A stretch of DNA of 56,321 nucleotides from Clostridia bacterium (GCA_017516765.1 JAFXBE010000036.1:1-56321), one strand, 5' to 3'; shown: positions 16,585-26,415, counted from the first letter of the stretch. Notes: generated by a model from the letters alone, not told the origin. Numbers and translations are program-made.

Positions 16585-17694
16585 ATGGCCAACGACCTCT
16601 ATTATGAGAAACTGAGCAGCGAACGGACCGAGCGTACCAGACGTATGCTGCTGGAATTGCCGACTGCATGCACAGATTTTATCAATGCCATTGCCATGAC
16701 CACCAGCCCGCTTACGCGTATGGCATACACGATCGATCTTGTTACATTTTGCGAGTATGCATGCAGAGAAATTCCCGAATTTGCCGATAAAATGCCGCGA
16801 GAATGGACCGATGAAGATCTGTCGAAGTTTTCGGCAAAAAACCTGCACGGATATGCAGACTACCTTACCCTCTACCTCAAAAGCTCCGAGCAACCTGATG
16901 AGCAACGGATCCTTCGTAACCACGAATGCGGTGTCATGCGTAAGCTCTCTTCGCTGCGATCGTTCTTTGATTTTCTGTTCAAAGCCGAACGGATTCCCGG
17001 CAATATTGCTGCATTGGTTTCTTTGCCGAAATTGCACGAAAAACCGATCCTCTACCTGATCAACGAAGAAGTTGAGCGATTGCTGGAAACGGCTGCCTCC
17101 GGCGATGAATTGACTGAGCGGCAGAAAAAATATCATCAGCTCACCCGTACGCGCGATATTGCGATTCTGATGCTTTTTCTTGGTACGGGTATCCGTGTCA
17201 GCGAGTGTGTGGGTATCGATCTGGATGACCTGGATTTTCACATCAATGGTGTACTCGTAACCCGTAAGGGCGGAAATCAGGTAATCCTCTACTATCCTCC
17301 GGAGGTTGCTCAGGCGCTGAAAACGTATATTTTACAACGAAAACAGGTCGAGGCGGTGCCGGGTCATGAAAATGCATTGTTTCTTTCGTTGCAGCGCAAG
17401 CGCATCACGCAGAGAGCTGTACAACTGATGGTGAAGAAGTATTGCGCCCTTGCAGTACCTCTGAAAAAACGTATGAGCCCCCATAAACTGCGGAGTACTT
17501 ATGCCACAAGGCTCTATAACGAAACCGAAGATATCTACCTTGTTGCGGATGCATTGGGGCACTCCGATGTGAACACTACCAGAAAACACTATGCAGCCAT
17601 GAGCGATAAACGTCGCCGAGAAGCAGCAAAGAATGTATATCTTCCAACGGTTACAAGCAGTGATGATGCCAACATGAGCACAGACGAAGAATAA
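16585..17694 (+). CDS. Tyrosine recombinase/integrase
   Basis: Site-specific recombinase of about 369 residues. The N-terminal SAM-like core-binding domain covers about 25-140. The catalytic domain has all the expected residues: Arg204 in GTGIRVSE, Lys228 in TRKGG, His300 and Arg303 in SPHKLRS, His326 in LGHSDVNTT and the nucleophile Tyr336 in KHYAAMS. ATG at 16585 is 7 nt after AAGAGG and is preferred over ATG 16579. The next gene is lexA, with its own promoter. No phage genes are nearby, so it resembles a chromosomal Xer-like recombinase rather than a prophage integrase. Its natural site is unknown; the palindrome at 16516-16559 is one candidate. Confidence 0.88.
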   Translation: MANDLYYEKLSSERTERTRRMLLELPTACTDFINAIAMTTSPLTRMAYTIDLVTFCEYACREIPEFADKMPREWTDEDLSKFSAKNLHGYADYLTLYLKSSEQPDEQRILRNHECGVMRKLSSLRSFFDFLFKAERIPGNIAALVSLPKLHEKPILYLINEEVERLLETAASGDELTERQKKYHQLTRTRDIAILMLFLGTGIRVSECVGIDLDDLDFHINGVLVTRKGGNQVILYYPPEVAQALKTYILQRKQVEAVPGHENALFLSLQRKRITQRAVQLMVKKYCALAVPLKKRMSPHKLRSTYATRLYNETEDIYLVADALGHSDVNTTRKHYAAMSDKRRREAAKNVYLPTVTSSDDANMSTDEE

Positions 17695-17699
17695 AATCA

Positions 17700-17711
17700 A
17701 AACATTTGTTC
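17700..17711 (+). promoter_or_regulatory. Possible LexA (SOS) box, one imperfect half
   Basis: AAACATTTGTTC differs in one base from the Gram-positive box GAAC-N4-GTTC, and the right half also has the flanking G. It ends 8 bp before the -35 of lexA, a position that fits autorepression. Confidence 0.5.
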
Positions 17712-17719
17712 GTAAATGA

Positions 17720-17748
17720 TTGCAAATCCTGTAATGATAAGCTATACT
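17720..17748 (+). promoter_or_regulatory. Promoter of lexA-psuK-psuG
   Basis: TTGCAA (17720-17725) and TATACT (17743-17748) with a 17-bp spacer, just downstream of the candidate SOS box and 32 nt before the lexA start. Confidence 0.65.
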
Positions 17749-17779
17749 ATGATTGAATATATGTAAGGAGGCGGTGGCT

Positions 17780-18388
17780 TTGGCAGGCAAACGTAACGAA
17801 ACGCAGGCCAAGATCCTGGAATATATCGAAAAATCATCCCATCTTAACGGGTATCCACCTTCTGTTCGCGAAATCTGTGAAGCAACGGGGCTCAAAAGCA
17901 CATCTACAGTACACGGGCATCTTGTGCGCCTGGAGAAAAAAGGTCTGCTTTGCCGCACCTCCATGCGCCCCAGAGCGATTACCGTTGCAAGCGATCATAA
18001 AAAGATCAAGCTCGATACGATCGATGTTCCGCTCGTCGGTCGAGTAACTGCCGGTATTCCCATCGAAGCTCGTGAAGATATCGAAGAATTCGTATCTTTG
18101 CCGAAATGTATGGTTGGCGAAGGTGAACACTACATTCTGGCCGTACGCGGCGAAAGCATGATCAATGCAGGTATTATGGATGGCGATTATGTTGTGGTAC
18201 GCAAGCAGGAAACAGCATATAACGGAGAGATCGTCGTTGCCATGATCGATGACGAAGCTACCATCAAGCGCTACTACCGAGAAAACGGGCACTTCCGTCT
18301 GCAGCCGGAAAACCCCACCATGGAACCTATCATTGTACCCGATGTATCGATTCTTGGAAAGGTGGTTTCTCTGTACCGTATGTTTTAA
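17780..18388 (+). CDS. lexA: SOS repressor LexA
   Basis: Represses DNA-damage genes until RecA promotes its self-cleavage. From TTG 17780 (8 nt after AAGGAGG) the protein has 202 residues, like LexA of other Firmicutes; an upstream in-frame TTG at 17753 overlaps the leader and has no site. The N-terminal winged helix has YPPSVREICEATGLKSTST; the cleavage pair is Ala91-Gly92 in GRVTAGIP; the catalytic pair is Ser126 in RGESM and Lys163 in ATIKRYY. It lies between a tyrosine recombinase and a pseudouridine catabolism pair; the next gene starts 14 nt later with a weak ribosome site, suggesting coupling. Confidence 0.97.
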   Translation: MAGKRNETQAKILEYIEKSSHLNGYPPSVREICEATGLKSTSTVHGHLVRLEKKGLLCRTSMRPRAITVASDHKKIKLDTIDVPLVGRVTAGIPIEAREDIEEFVSLPKCMVGEGEHYILAVRGESMINAGIMDGDYVVVRKQETAYNGEIVVAMIDDEATIKRYYRENGHFRLQPENPTMEPIIVPDVSILGKVVSLYRMF

Positions 18389-18402
18389 GGTACAGAACGA
18401 TT

Positions 18403-19341
18403 ATGCACAAAACAAGCATCATTGTTATCGGGGCTTGTAATCTGGATATTTACGCCACCTCTTCCGCCGTTTTGATCCCCGCAGATTCCAATCCGGGTTT
18501 GGTTTACACAACACCCGGCGGTGTTGGAAGAAATATTGCGGAGAATCTGGCACGGCTGGCCTGCAACACCAAAATGCTCACTGCGCTTGGTCAGGATGCT
18601 TTTGCGGATGCGATTATCAGAAACGCAGAATCGTCAGGGATTGACCTGTCGGATGCTCTGCGTCTCCCCCATTTTTCTACTTCGGTGTATGTCTGCATCA
18701 ACAAACCCGATGGTGATATCGAAGTTGCCGTATCGGATATGGATATTTGCAAACAGATCTCGCCGGATTATCTGGAACGTTACTCAGACCAACTGAGCAA
18801 TGCCGCATTGATCGTTACGGAAACCAATCTTACGCAGGAAACGTTGAACTATCTGTGTTCTCGTTACCAAGATAAGCTTTGTATCGACTGTGTATCGGTT
18901 GCTAAAAGCAAAAAAACACTTTCCTTGCTCGATGGTTTGTACTGCCTGAAGGCAAACAGAGGCGAAGCAGCAGCCATCAGCGGCATGTCGGTAACTACAG
19001 AAGCAGAAGCTCGACTGGCTGCCGAACAGCTTCACCGCGCCGGTGTACAGCTCGTGATCATTACCCTTGGTGAAGACGGCGCATTGATCTCCGATCGTCA
19101 ACAGATGCTCAGCATGCCCTTGATGCCCGGTGAAACCAAGAACACCAGCGGCTGCGGAGATGCATTTTTTGCAGGAGCGATCGTTGCTTTATCCCGTCAA
19201 GCAGACCTGAAGCACATCCTTCGCAGCGGATTGGCCATGTCTCGGCTGTGCGCTGAAGCATGCAACGCTGTATCGCATGAGATATGCCCGGAGTTACTGG
19301 AGAAGACGATTCAAAACTATCAAGGAGGATTATGGCAATGA
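18403..19341 (+). CDS. psuK: PfkB-family kinase, probable pseudouridine kinase
   Basis: Predicted to phosphorylate pseudouridine to pseudouridine 5'-phosphate. It is a PfkB/ribokinase-fold protein of 312 residues with PGGVGRNIAENLARL near residue 40 and the C-terminal signature NTSGCGDAFFAGAIV, which holds the catalytic Asp. The specific assignment rests mainly on the next gene, psuG, which it overlaps by ATGA. The ribosome site before ATG is weak, so translation may depend on lexA, 14 nt upstream. Other nucleoside or sugar substrates cannot be excluded from sequence alone. Confidence 0.88.
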   Translation: MHKTSIIVIGACNLDIYATSSAVLIPADSNPGLVYTTPGGVGRNIAENLARLACNTKMLTALGQDAFADAIIRNAESSGIDLSDALRLPHFSTSVYVCINKPDGDIEVAVSDMDICKQISPDYLERYSDQLSNAALIVTETNLTQETLNYLCSRYQDKLCIDCVSVAKSKKTLSLLDGLYCLKANRGEAAAISGMSVTTEAEARLAAEQLHRAGVQLVIITLGEDGALISDRQQMLSMPLMPGETKNTSGCGDAFFAGAIVALSRQADLKHILRSGLAMSRLCAEACNAVSHEICPELLEKTIQNYQGGLWQ

Positions 19342-20258
19342 ACCTGAACAAGTACCTTTGGGTATCTGACGAAGTAAAACAGGCACTGGCAGAAAACCGT
19401 CCTGTGGTCGCTCTGGAATCTACGATTATTTCCCATGGCATGCCCTACCCGCAGAATGTTGAGACCGCTTTGCTGGTTGAACAGACGGTACGCGAGAGCG
19501 GCGCAGTGCCTGCCACCATCGCGATTATCGCCGGTAAGATCTCTGTCGGTATTACCAAAGACCAAATCGAATATCTGGGCAAGAAAGGTCTTGGCGTAAC
19601 CAAGGCAAGCCGTCGTGATCTTCCTGTGCTGCTTTCCCGCGGCGAAGACGGCGCTACCACCGTTGCAACAACGATGATCGGTGCAGCTTTGGCGGGCATC
19701 AAGGTGTTCGCAACCGGCGGTATTGGCGGTGTTCATCGCGGTGCCGAAACAACAATGGATATCTCTGCTGATCTGGAAGAGCTTGCCCAGACCGATGTTA
19801 CCGTTGTATGCGCCGGAGCCAAGTCTATCCTCGATTTGGGGTTGACATTGGAATATCTTGAAACCAAGGGTGTTACCGTGATCGGTTACGGCACCGAAGA
19901 ACTGCCTGCTTTCTACTGCCGAAAGAGCGGATTCAAGGTAGATTACCGTCTGGATAAAGCCGAAGAAATCGCCGCTGCGATTCATGTTAAGAACGAATGC
20001 GGTCTCTCCGGGGGTCTGCTGGTTACCAATCCTATTCCCGAAGAATTTGCCATGGATGAGGCAGAAATGACCGCGCAGATCGATAAGGCAGTTGCTATGG
20101 CAAGCGAATTGGGCATCAAGGGTAAAGAAATCACACCCTTCCTGCTGGATAAGATCAAGACTCTTACCGAGGGGCGGTCTCTGGAAGCCAACATTAAACT
20201 GGTATTGAATAATGCCCGCCTTGGTGCAGCTATCGCCAAAGCGCTTTGCAGCATCTGA
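19338..20258 (+). CDS. psuG: Pseudouridine-5'-phosphate glycosidase
   Basis: Splits pseudouridine 5'-phosphate into uracil and ribose 5-phosphate, completing the salvage of pseudouridine from RNA turnover. About 306 residues. Typical parts are VALESTIISHGMPYPQN, GKISVGI with the conserved Lys loop, ATGGIGGVHRGAE, the metal-binding region around MDISADL, and KSILDLGLTLEYLET. ATG 19338 (9 nt after AGGAGG, overlapping the psuK stop) is chosen over ATG 19332. It is followed by a strong terminator. Confidence 0.96.
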   Translation: MNLNKYLWVSDEVKQALAENRPVVALESTIISHGMPYPQNVETALLVEQTVRESGAVPATIAIIAGKISVGITKDQIEYLGKKGLGVTKASRRDLPVLLSRGEDGATTVATTMIGAALAGIKVFATGGIGGVHRGAETTMDISADLEELAQTDVTVVCAGAKSILDLGLTLEYLETKGVTVIGYGTEELPAFYCRKSGFKVDYRLDKAEEIAAAIHVKNECGLSGGLLVTNPIPEEFAMDEAEMTAQIDKAVAMASELGIKGKEITPFLLDKIKTLTEGRSLEANIKLVLNNARLGAAIAKALCSI

Positions 20259-20263
20259 ACACA

Positions 20264-20300
20264 AAAGTCCCGATCCGCTTGTAACGGATCGGGACTTTCT
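20264..20300 (+). terminator. Terminator after psuG
   Basis: AAAGTCCCGATCCG (20264-20277) pairs perfectly with CGGATCGGGACTTT (20285-20298) around a 7-nt loop. Confidence 0.9.
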
Positions 20301-20324
20301 CTGTTGATCAAACTTCATAAGAAC

Positions 20325-20356
20325 AACTGCCGGACGCTGGAAAGCATCCGGCAGTT
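20325..20356 (-). terminator. Terminator of the pot operon
   Basis: AACTGCCGGA (20325-20334) pairs with TCCGGCAGTT (20347-20356), with three more inner pairs. On the minus strand the stem is followed by a T-rich stretch. It faces the psuG terminator from the opposite operon. Confidence 0.8.
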
Positions 20357-20369
20357 GCTGCCATATGGA

Positions 20370-21407
20370 TTACTTGGCGTTCTTTACTTCGAGCCACAGG
20401 GTGTTGTAGAGCTCCAGGAATGCGCCTTCGATGTCGTTAAAGTATTCCAGACCTGCCAGTGCTTCCTCAGAAGGATTCATGGTGGTGTTGCTGGTATAGG
20501 CTTCGCCCATCAGCTCGATAGCGCCGGCGTTGGGAGAAGAATACCAGATGGCTTCGCAGTTCAGCTGGGCAATATCGGGGCGGCAAAGGAAATCGATGAA
20601 CTTCTCAGCGTTTTCCTTGTTCTTGGCAGTCTTGGGGATAACCATGCAGTCCACCCAGACGTTGCTGCCTTCCTTGGGGATGGCATAAGCCAGATCTTCG
20701 TTCAGATCGATGGCGTACTGAGCATCGCCGGACCATACGACAGCCAGAGCGGCCTCGTTGGCAACCATCTTGTCCTTGGTTTCGTCTACCTGATAAGCCT
20801 TAACCACGCCGGACTTTTTCTGCTCAATCAGCTTGGCTTTGGCTTCTTCCAGAGCGATGATATCGTGGGTGTTCATGGAGTAGCCCAGATACTTGAGGGT
20901 GATGCCCATGGAATCGCGGATGCTGTCCAGCATGAACACGTTGTCGGTGTACTTCTCATCCCAGAGAATGCCCCAGGAATCAACAGGCTCATCCACCATT
21001 TTGGTGTTGTAGAGAATACCGACGGTGCCCCACATATACGGAACAGAGTGAGCATTGTTGGGGTCGTAGCTGGGATTGAGCAGGTTGGGCAGAGTCTGTA
21101 CGGCGTTGGGAACGTTGTCGTAGTTGATCTCTGCAAGCAGATCCTTTGCCAGCATACGCTCCACCATATATTCGGAGGGGAACACGATGTCGAAGGCTCC
21201 GGGGCTGGTTTCGACCTTTACCATCATATCTTCGTTGGTGGTAAAGTTCATATAGTTAACGTGAATGCCGGTTTCCTGCTCAAACAGATCCAGCACGCTT
21301 TCGTCGATGTAATCTTCCCAGTTGTACACGTTGACCACTTCCTGCGCACTGGCGCAAACAGGAACAGCCATCAGAAGAACCAAGAGAATTGCAACAAGCT
21401 TTTTCAT
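20370..21407 (-). CDS. potD: Spermidine/putrescine ABC transporter substrate-binding protein
   Basis: Extracytoplasmic binding protein that delivers polyamines to PotBC. About 345 residues. The signal peptide MKKLVAILLVLLMAVPVCASA is followed by a likely signal peptidase I site before QEVVNVYNW; a Cys is present in the signal region, but no good lipobox. The mature part begins with the family pattern VYNWEDYIDESVLDLFEQET and has SYDPNNAHSVPYMWGT and AALAVVWSGDAQYA. ATG 21407 has GGAGGG 7 nt upstream. It is the last gene of the regulator-potABCD operon. Confidence 0.94.
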   Translation of the reverse strand: MKKLVAILLVLLMAVPVCASAQEVVNVYNWEDYIDESVLDLFEQETGIHVNYMNFTTNEDMMVKVETSPGAFDIVFPSEYMVERMLAKDLLAEINYDNVPNAVQTLPNLLNPSYDPNNAHSVPYMWGTVGILYNTKMVDEPVDSWGILWDEKYTDNVFMLDSIRDSMGITLKYLGYSMNTHDIIALEEAKAKLIEQKKSGVVKAYQVDETKDKMVANEAALAVVWSGDAQYAIDLNEDLAYAIPKEGSNVWVDCMVIPKTAKNKENAEKFIDFLCRPDIAQLNCEAIWYSSPNAGAIELMGEAYTSNTTMNPSEEALAGLEYFNDIEGAFLELYNTLWLEVKNAK

Positions 21408-21447
21408 TTCAGTACCCTCCATAAATGATGATTTGTGGGGATATCGT

Positions 21448-22227
21448 TTACGCGGCGTTGTCTGCGGTACGGCGATTAACGATCACCAGCAGAACCAGCA
21501 GCGCAACAAACATGAGCGTGCTCAGCGCATTGAGCGTGGGGTCGATGCCGATACGGGCTTTGGAGTAGATCAGGGTGGACAGATTCTGCACCAGGGGGCT
21601 GGTGGTGAAATAGCTGATGGTGAAATCATCCAGCGACAGGGTGAATGCCAGCATAGCGCCGGTTACGATACCTTGCCGGATCTCGGGGATGATTACGTGA
21701 GTAAGCGCATACGTGGGCGTTGCGCCAAGATCCAGAGCTGCCTCGTAACTGTGCTTGTTCATCTGTTTCAGCTTTGGCATCACTGACAGGATCACATATG
21801 GCGTATTAAACGTTATGTGCGCCATCACCATGGTTACAAAGCCGCGTTCCACCTTGGTAAAGAGGAACAGAAGCATCAGCGAGATACCGGTTACGATATC
21901 GGGCATCGTCATGGGAATGTTGGTCAGAGTCATCATCATGCTCTGGGAACGCTTCTTCATGGCATAGATGCCGATAGCGGCAAGTGTACCAAGAATGGTA
22001 GCGATCACAGCGGCAATAACAGCAACCGCGATCGTGATCTGCAATGCCTGCATGATGGAGCGGTCCTGAAACAGCTCCGCATACCAGCGGAAGGAGAACC
22101 CTTCCCATTTGGCACGGCTTTTGCCGGCGTTGAACGACTGGATGACCATGACAACGATAGGAATGTACAGGAAGAAAAGGATGATCCCCAAATAGAACTT
22201 TTTGAAGAACAGGCCGGTCTTTTTCAT
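21448..22227 (-). CDS. potC: Polyamine ABC transporter permease PotC
   Basis: Inner permease of the spermidine/putrescine importer. 259 residues with six hydrophobic segments, starting with a basic N-terminus and LYIPIVVMVIQSFN. The EAA loop that contacts PotA is EAALDLGATPTYALTHVIIPEIRQG, here split by naming only EAALDLGATP and IIPEIRQG. SLDDFTISYFTTSP is typical of PotC. The start overlaps the potB stop by 4 nt, showing tight coupling within the operon. Confidence 0.94.
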   Translation of the reverse strand: MKKTGLFFKKFYLGIILFFLYIPIVVMVIQSFNAGKSRAKWEGFSFRWYAELFQDRSIMQALQITIAVAVIAAVIATILGTLAAIGIYAMKKRSQSMMMTLTNIPMTMPDIVTGISLMLLFLFTKVERGFVTMVMAHITFNTPYVILSVMPKLKQMNKHSYEAALDLGATPTYALTHVIIPEIRQGIVTGAMLAFTLSLDDFTISYFTTSPLVQNLSTLIYSKARIGIDPTLNALSTLMFVALLVLLVIVNRRTADNAA

Positions 22228-23202
22228 GCGATGCCGCCTCCTTCTCCCTCGGGGTCGAATTTACGCAGAATACCAAGACTGATCAGGATCAGAACCATCA
22301 TGATCATGCTCAGTGCGCTGCCGACGTTCCAGTTGCCTTCGGTAAGGAACTTGCTTTCGATCAGGTCGCCGAACATCATGGTGTTGCCACCGCCCAAGAT
22401 TCTGGGAATAAAGAACGTGGTCACAGAGGGCATAAACACCATGGTAATGCCGCTGATCACGCCCGGCAGGCTCAGAGGCGCAGTAACACGGGTGAAGGTC
22501 TTCCATTCGTTGCAGCCAAGATCCTGTGCGGCTTCGCCCAGTTTGGGATCCAGTTTGCTCAGGCTGGTATAGACCGGGAAGACCATGAACGGCAGGAAGT
22601 TATATACCATACCCAGCAGTACTGCACCGGAATTGTACATAAGCTTTACGCCGTCGAAACCGAGGAAGTGGAGCAATTGGTTGATCAGGCCCTGATCTTC
22701 CAGAATGCTCATCCAGGCAATGGTACGAAGCAGGAAGTTCATCCACATGGGGATGATGAACAGAATAACGATCGTGGGGCCGATCTTCATGCGGCGGTCT
22801 GCCATAAACAGTGCAGCCGGATAGCCCAGCAATAGGCAGATCATGGTGCAGAGGAAGGCCATCCACAGGGAGTAAACAAGGGTATCAACATTCACTGTGC
22901 CGCGGGTGATGTAAGCGGCAGCCGCTTCCCCCATGCTGGCGTACAGCTGATTTTTGGTATGATTGCTGTCCCAGAAATTGAGGAAGTTTTCCAGCGTGAA
23001 TGCACCGTTGGCATCGGTAAAAGCGTAATACGCCACCAGAATGCAGGGCAGAACCGTAAAAATGATCATCCACAGGGTGTAAGGCGATGCGAACAGGCTG
23101 CGTTTTACGCCGTGATTACGCCGTACGGATACGGCAATCATACCGATAAACACGACCAGACCTGCTCCCATCAGGGCATATGCCCACCAGGGAAGACTCA
23201 GA

Positions 23203-23210
<8 letters not shown>
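22224..23210 (-). CDS. potB: Polyamine ABC transporter permease PotB
   Basis: Second permease of the importer, 328 residues. It has an extra N-terminal membrane segment (about 9-28) before the usual [23 protein letters not shown] region, making it longer than classic PotB (about 280). Further typical parts are [15 protein letters not shown] and the EAA loop [14 protein letters not shown] followed by [10 protein letters not shown]. It overlaps potA by 8 nt and potC by 4 nt. Confidence 0.93.
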
Positions 23211-24270
<1,060 letters not shown>

Positions 24271-24311
24271 AGCCGGGCACTCCTTCACAATAAGTTCGTA
24301 TTAACGAAGAA

Positions 24312-24845
24312 TCAAAAGCTTGGCGGCGTGGAGATCCACAGAACCGACGCCGGATTTTTGGAGGTATTCTCCAGATGGTGGGTCGCGTTGGGGTGAAGGC
24401 AGAAGCTGCTGCCTTTTTTGATGGTGTGCCGCCGTTTGCCGCTTACCAGCACTACCTGACCGGAGAGCACATAGCCGAATTCCTCGCCGTCGTAGGGCGG
24501 CAGAACACTGCTTTTGCCACCGGGCCGCAATTCCAGCAGGATGGGTTCCATGCTGTTTTTCTGGGCATCCGGCACAAGCCATGTGATCTTCTTCTCCTCG
24601 TCTTCCTTCTCAAACATATCCTGTGGGGCAAAGACGATCTTTTCCTTTCCCCCATCGCTGAAAAATGTTTGCAGAGAAACGCCGAGGCACTCCAGCATAT
24701 CTTTTAGCGTAGCAATGGATGGGGAAGCCTGATCCCGCTCTACCTGCGAAATAAAGCCCTTGCTAAGCTCGCAGCGGTCTGCCATCTCTTCTTGGGTCAA
24801 GCCCCGTTGCAGGCGCAGTTCCCGAAGCTTATGTCCGATTTCCAT
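24312..24845 (-). CDS. XRE-cupin transcriptional regulator of the pot operon
   Basis: DNA-binding regulator of 177 residues. An N-terminal XRE helix-turn-helix (about 5-60) contains RGLTQEEMADRCELSKGFIS; a C-terminal cupin domain (about 100-172) has PYDGEEFGYVLSG and HPNATHHLEN. This combination matches PuuR-type regulators that often sit in front of polyamine genes and sense small ligands. It is the first gene of the operon with potABCD. A perfect 21-bp palindrome lies in its leader and probably is its own binding site. Repressor action is inferred from the site's position downstream of the -10. Confidence 0.9.
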   Translation of the reverse strand: MEIGHKLRELRLQRGLTQEEMADRCELSKGFISQVERDQASPSIATLKDMLECLGVSLQTFFSDGGKEKIVFAPQDMFEKEDEEKKITWLVPDAQKNSMEPILLELRPGGKSSVLPPYDGEEFGYVLSGQVVLVSGKRRHTIKKGSSFCLHPNATHHLENTSKNPASVLWISTPPSF

Positions 24846-24886
24846 TGCGTTTCACCCTTTCTGTATCCTCCGCTGTATCAGACCGG

Positions 24887-24907
24887 AAGTTTAGAAATAG
24901 TAAACTT
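24887..24907. promoter_or_regulatory. Palindromic operator of the pot operon
   Basis: AAGTTTA-N7-TAAACTT, a perfect 7-7-7 palindrome. It begins about 13 bp downstream of the -10 of the minus-strand promoter, where a bound protein would block transcription. The likely ligand protein is the XRE-cupin regulator encoded next. Confidence 0.75.
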
Positions 24908-24920
24908 TTTAGCAGGGCAT

Positions 24921-24949
24921 ATTAAACCATAATCTTATGATATTGTCAA
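24921..24949 (-). promoter_or_regulatory. Promoter of the regulator-potABCD operon
   Basis: On the minus strand a perfect TTGACA (24949-24944) and TTTAAT (24926-24921) are separated by 17 bp. Confidence 0.75.
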
Positions 24950-25078
24950 TAGATTTTACGAATATTGTTGATAGGAATTTTTTATTTCTGTTTGATGTCA
25001 AAAACCTTTATACAATCACGCTTTTGTTCGGTTGTTCAAAGTACAGGAAAGTTGTTTGGTATGACGGTATTGTTTTCG

Positions 25079-25099
25079 TTGTTTGATGGTGCCAAACAA
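25079..25099. promoter_or_regulatory. Second 7-7-7 palindrome in the intergenic region
   Basis: TTGTTTG-N7-CAAACAA is a perfect palindrome with the same layout and the same inner GTTT...AAAC as the operator at 24887-24907. It lies in the gap 24950-25136, where no gene is seen. An 8-bp word GTTGTTTG also occurs twice (25051 and 25078). It may be an upstream site for the same regulator. Confidence 0.5.
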
Positions 25100-25136
25100 A
25101 CTGTGTAACTCCAATCTCACCCGTGTCGCGTATTCC

Positions 25137-25169
25137 ATCAAAAAACCCTGCCGCATAACGACAGGGTTT
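25137..25169 (-). terminator. Terminator at the end of the ileS operon
   Basis: On the minus strand AAACCCTG (25169-25162) pairs with CAGGGTTT (25150-25143) and a run of T follows. It lies 33 bp after the stop of the serine hydrolase gene. Confidence 0.85.
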
Positions 25170-25201
25170 GTAAACGCACCTTCTGGCAATGCCGGACATT
25201 A

Positions 25202-26371
25202 TCAGATCTCACCGGTGCTCAGCGCAGCCAGTACAATATTCCGCACCTTACGGGTAACGGTGGTAGTTCCGGCGTCGGTTGTGTTCTGCATCAGCAGAAT
25301 GGTCAGCTTTTCGTTGGGGAAATTGGCAAAATAGGTTCCGAGCCAGCCATCCCAACCGTATTCATCCTTCAGTGCAAGCCCCGGATATCTGCCGGGTTGT
25401 GTACACACGCGCAGCAGTTTACCATAGCTGAAACCGTCAAGGGAATCCCACATATCAAACTGCTGGTTCCAACCAAGCTGGGGTGCAGTGAGCCATGCAA
25501 CGCTTGCGGGACTAAGGATTCTCTGACCTTTGTACTCGCCACCGGCCAGCAGCATATCCGTGAAAGCAGAATAATCATCCAGTGTGGATACCAGACCTGC
25601 ACCGCCGGATTCGAAAGCCGGTCTGCGATCGTAAATGCCCACATTCAGATTTCTGCCGGTATACGGCACAAGTTCGCCCTCGTACCAGCGATAGCAGCCC
25701 ACCAGTCGTTCCCGTTTTTCCTGCGGAACCCAGAAGTCGGTATCCTTCATGCCAAGAGGGACAAAGAATTCTTCTTTCAGGAAATCGCCAAACCGCTTTC
25801 CTGAAGCGACTTCTACGACTGCGCCGAGCACATCTGCACAGGTACTGTATCGGAAATGGGAACCTGGCTGGAATGCAATAGGGAGCTGCCCGATCCTGTT
25901 TGCAAAGGTGACGGTATCCATCCCTCCGCCCTGTACGATCAGTTTATCATTCTCATCGAAAAGTTCGGCAGCATATTGCCCCGCCTGATCGCCGCCGGGA
26001 TAGGAAACACCCGCCGTCATGCCCAGCATGTCCAGAACCGTAGCAGCACGCATGGCAGGCTTCAGCCCTTCATCGGTAATTACCTGCTGGTTTTGGAAAC
26101 CCGGCAGGAATTTACAGATGGGATCCATCAAATCGATGATGCCCCGCTCGGCAAGCAGTACGACTGCTGCGGCGGTAATGGGTTTGGATTGGCTGTAGAG
26201 CCGGAAAATGTGATCTCTCCGGAGCGGCTGCTGATCTTTGAGCTTTGCATATCCGGCGGCAGTAAAGCATACTTCCTGACCGTTTCTGCGCAGCAGCACA
26301 CTGATACCGGCTGCTTCATGATTCTTGACTGCCGCTTCCAGACATTCATGGATCCTCTGTTCCAGTTTCAT
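25202..26371 (-). CDS. Serine hydrolase of the class C beta-lactamase fold
   Basis: About 389 residues, without a signal peptide, so probably cytoplasmic and not a true beta-lactamase. It shows the active-site S-x-x-K as SQSK in FRLYSQSKPIT, the Tyr motif in HFRYSTCADVLG and, near the C-terminus, GWDGWLGTYFANFP in place of the K-T-G box. This is the pattern of esterases and peptidases in the beta-lactamase (PF00144) family. Start ATG 26371 follows GGGGGCGG; longer in-frame starts run into the neighbouring gene. It is the last gene before the terminator of the operon. The substrate is unknown. Confidence 0.85.
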   Translation of the reverse strand: MKLEQRIHECLEAAVKNHEAAGISVLLRRNGQEVCFTAAGYAKLKDQQPLRRDHIFRLYSQSKPITAAAVVLLAERGIIDLMDPICKFLPGFQNQQVITDEGLKPAMRAATVLDMLGMTAGVSYPGGDQAGQYAAELFDENDKLIVQGGGMDTVTFANRIGQLPIAFQPGSHFRYSTCADVLGAVVEVASGKRFGDFLKEEFFVPLGMKDTDFWVPQEKRERLVGCYRWYEGELVPYTGRNLNVGIYDRRPAFESGGAGLVSTLDDYSAFTDMLLAGGEYKGQRILSPASVAWLTAPQLGWNQQFDMWDSLDGFSYGKLLRVCTQPGRYPGLALKDEYGWDGWLGTYFANFPNEKLTILLMQNTTDAGTTTVTRKVRNIVLAALSTGEI

Positions 26372-26415
26372 ATTTCCGCCCCCTGTAAATGGAATGATGT
26401 ATGTTGCAATGGTCT

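Noticed and set aside
25202..26371. True class C beta-lactamase conferring resistance
   Set aside because: There is no signal peptide and the K-T-G box is replaced; the gene is in a housekeeping operon, so an esterase or peptidase is more likely.
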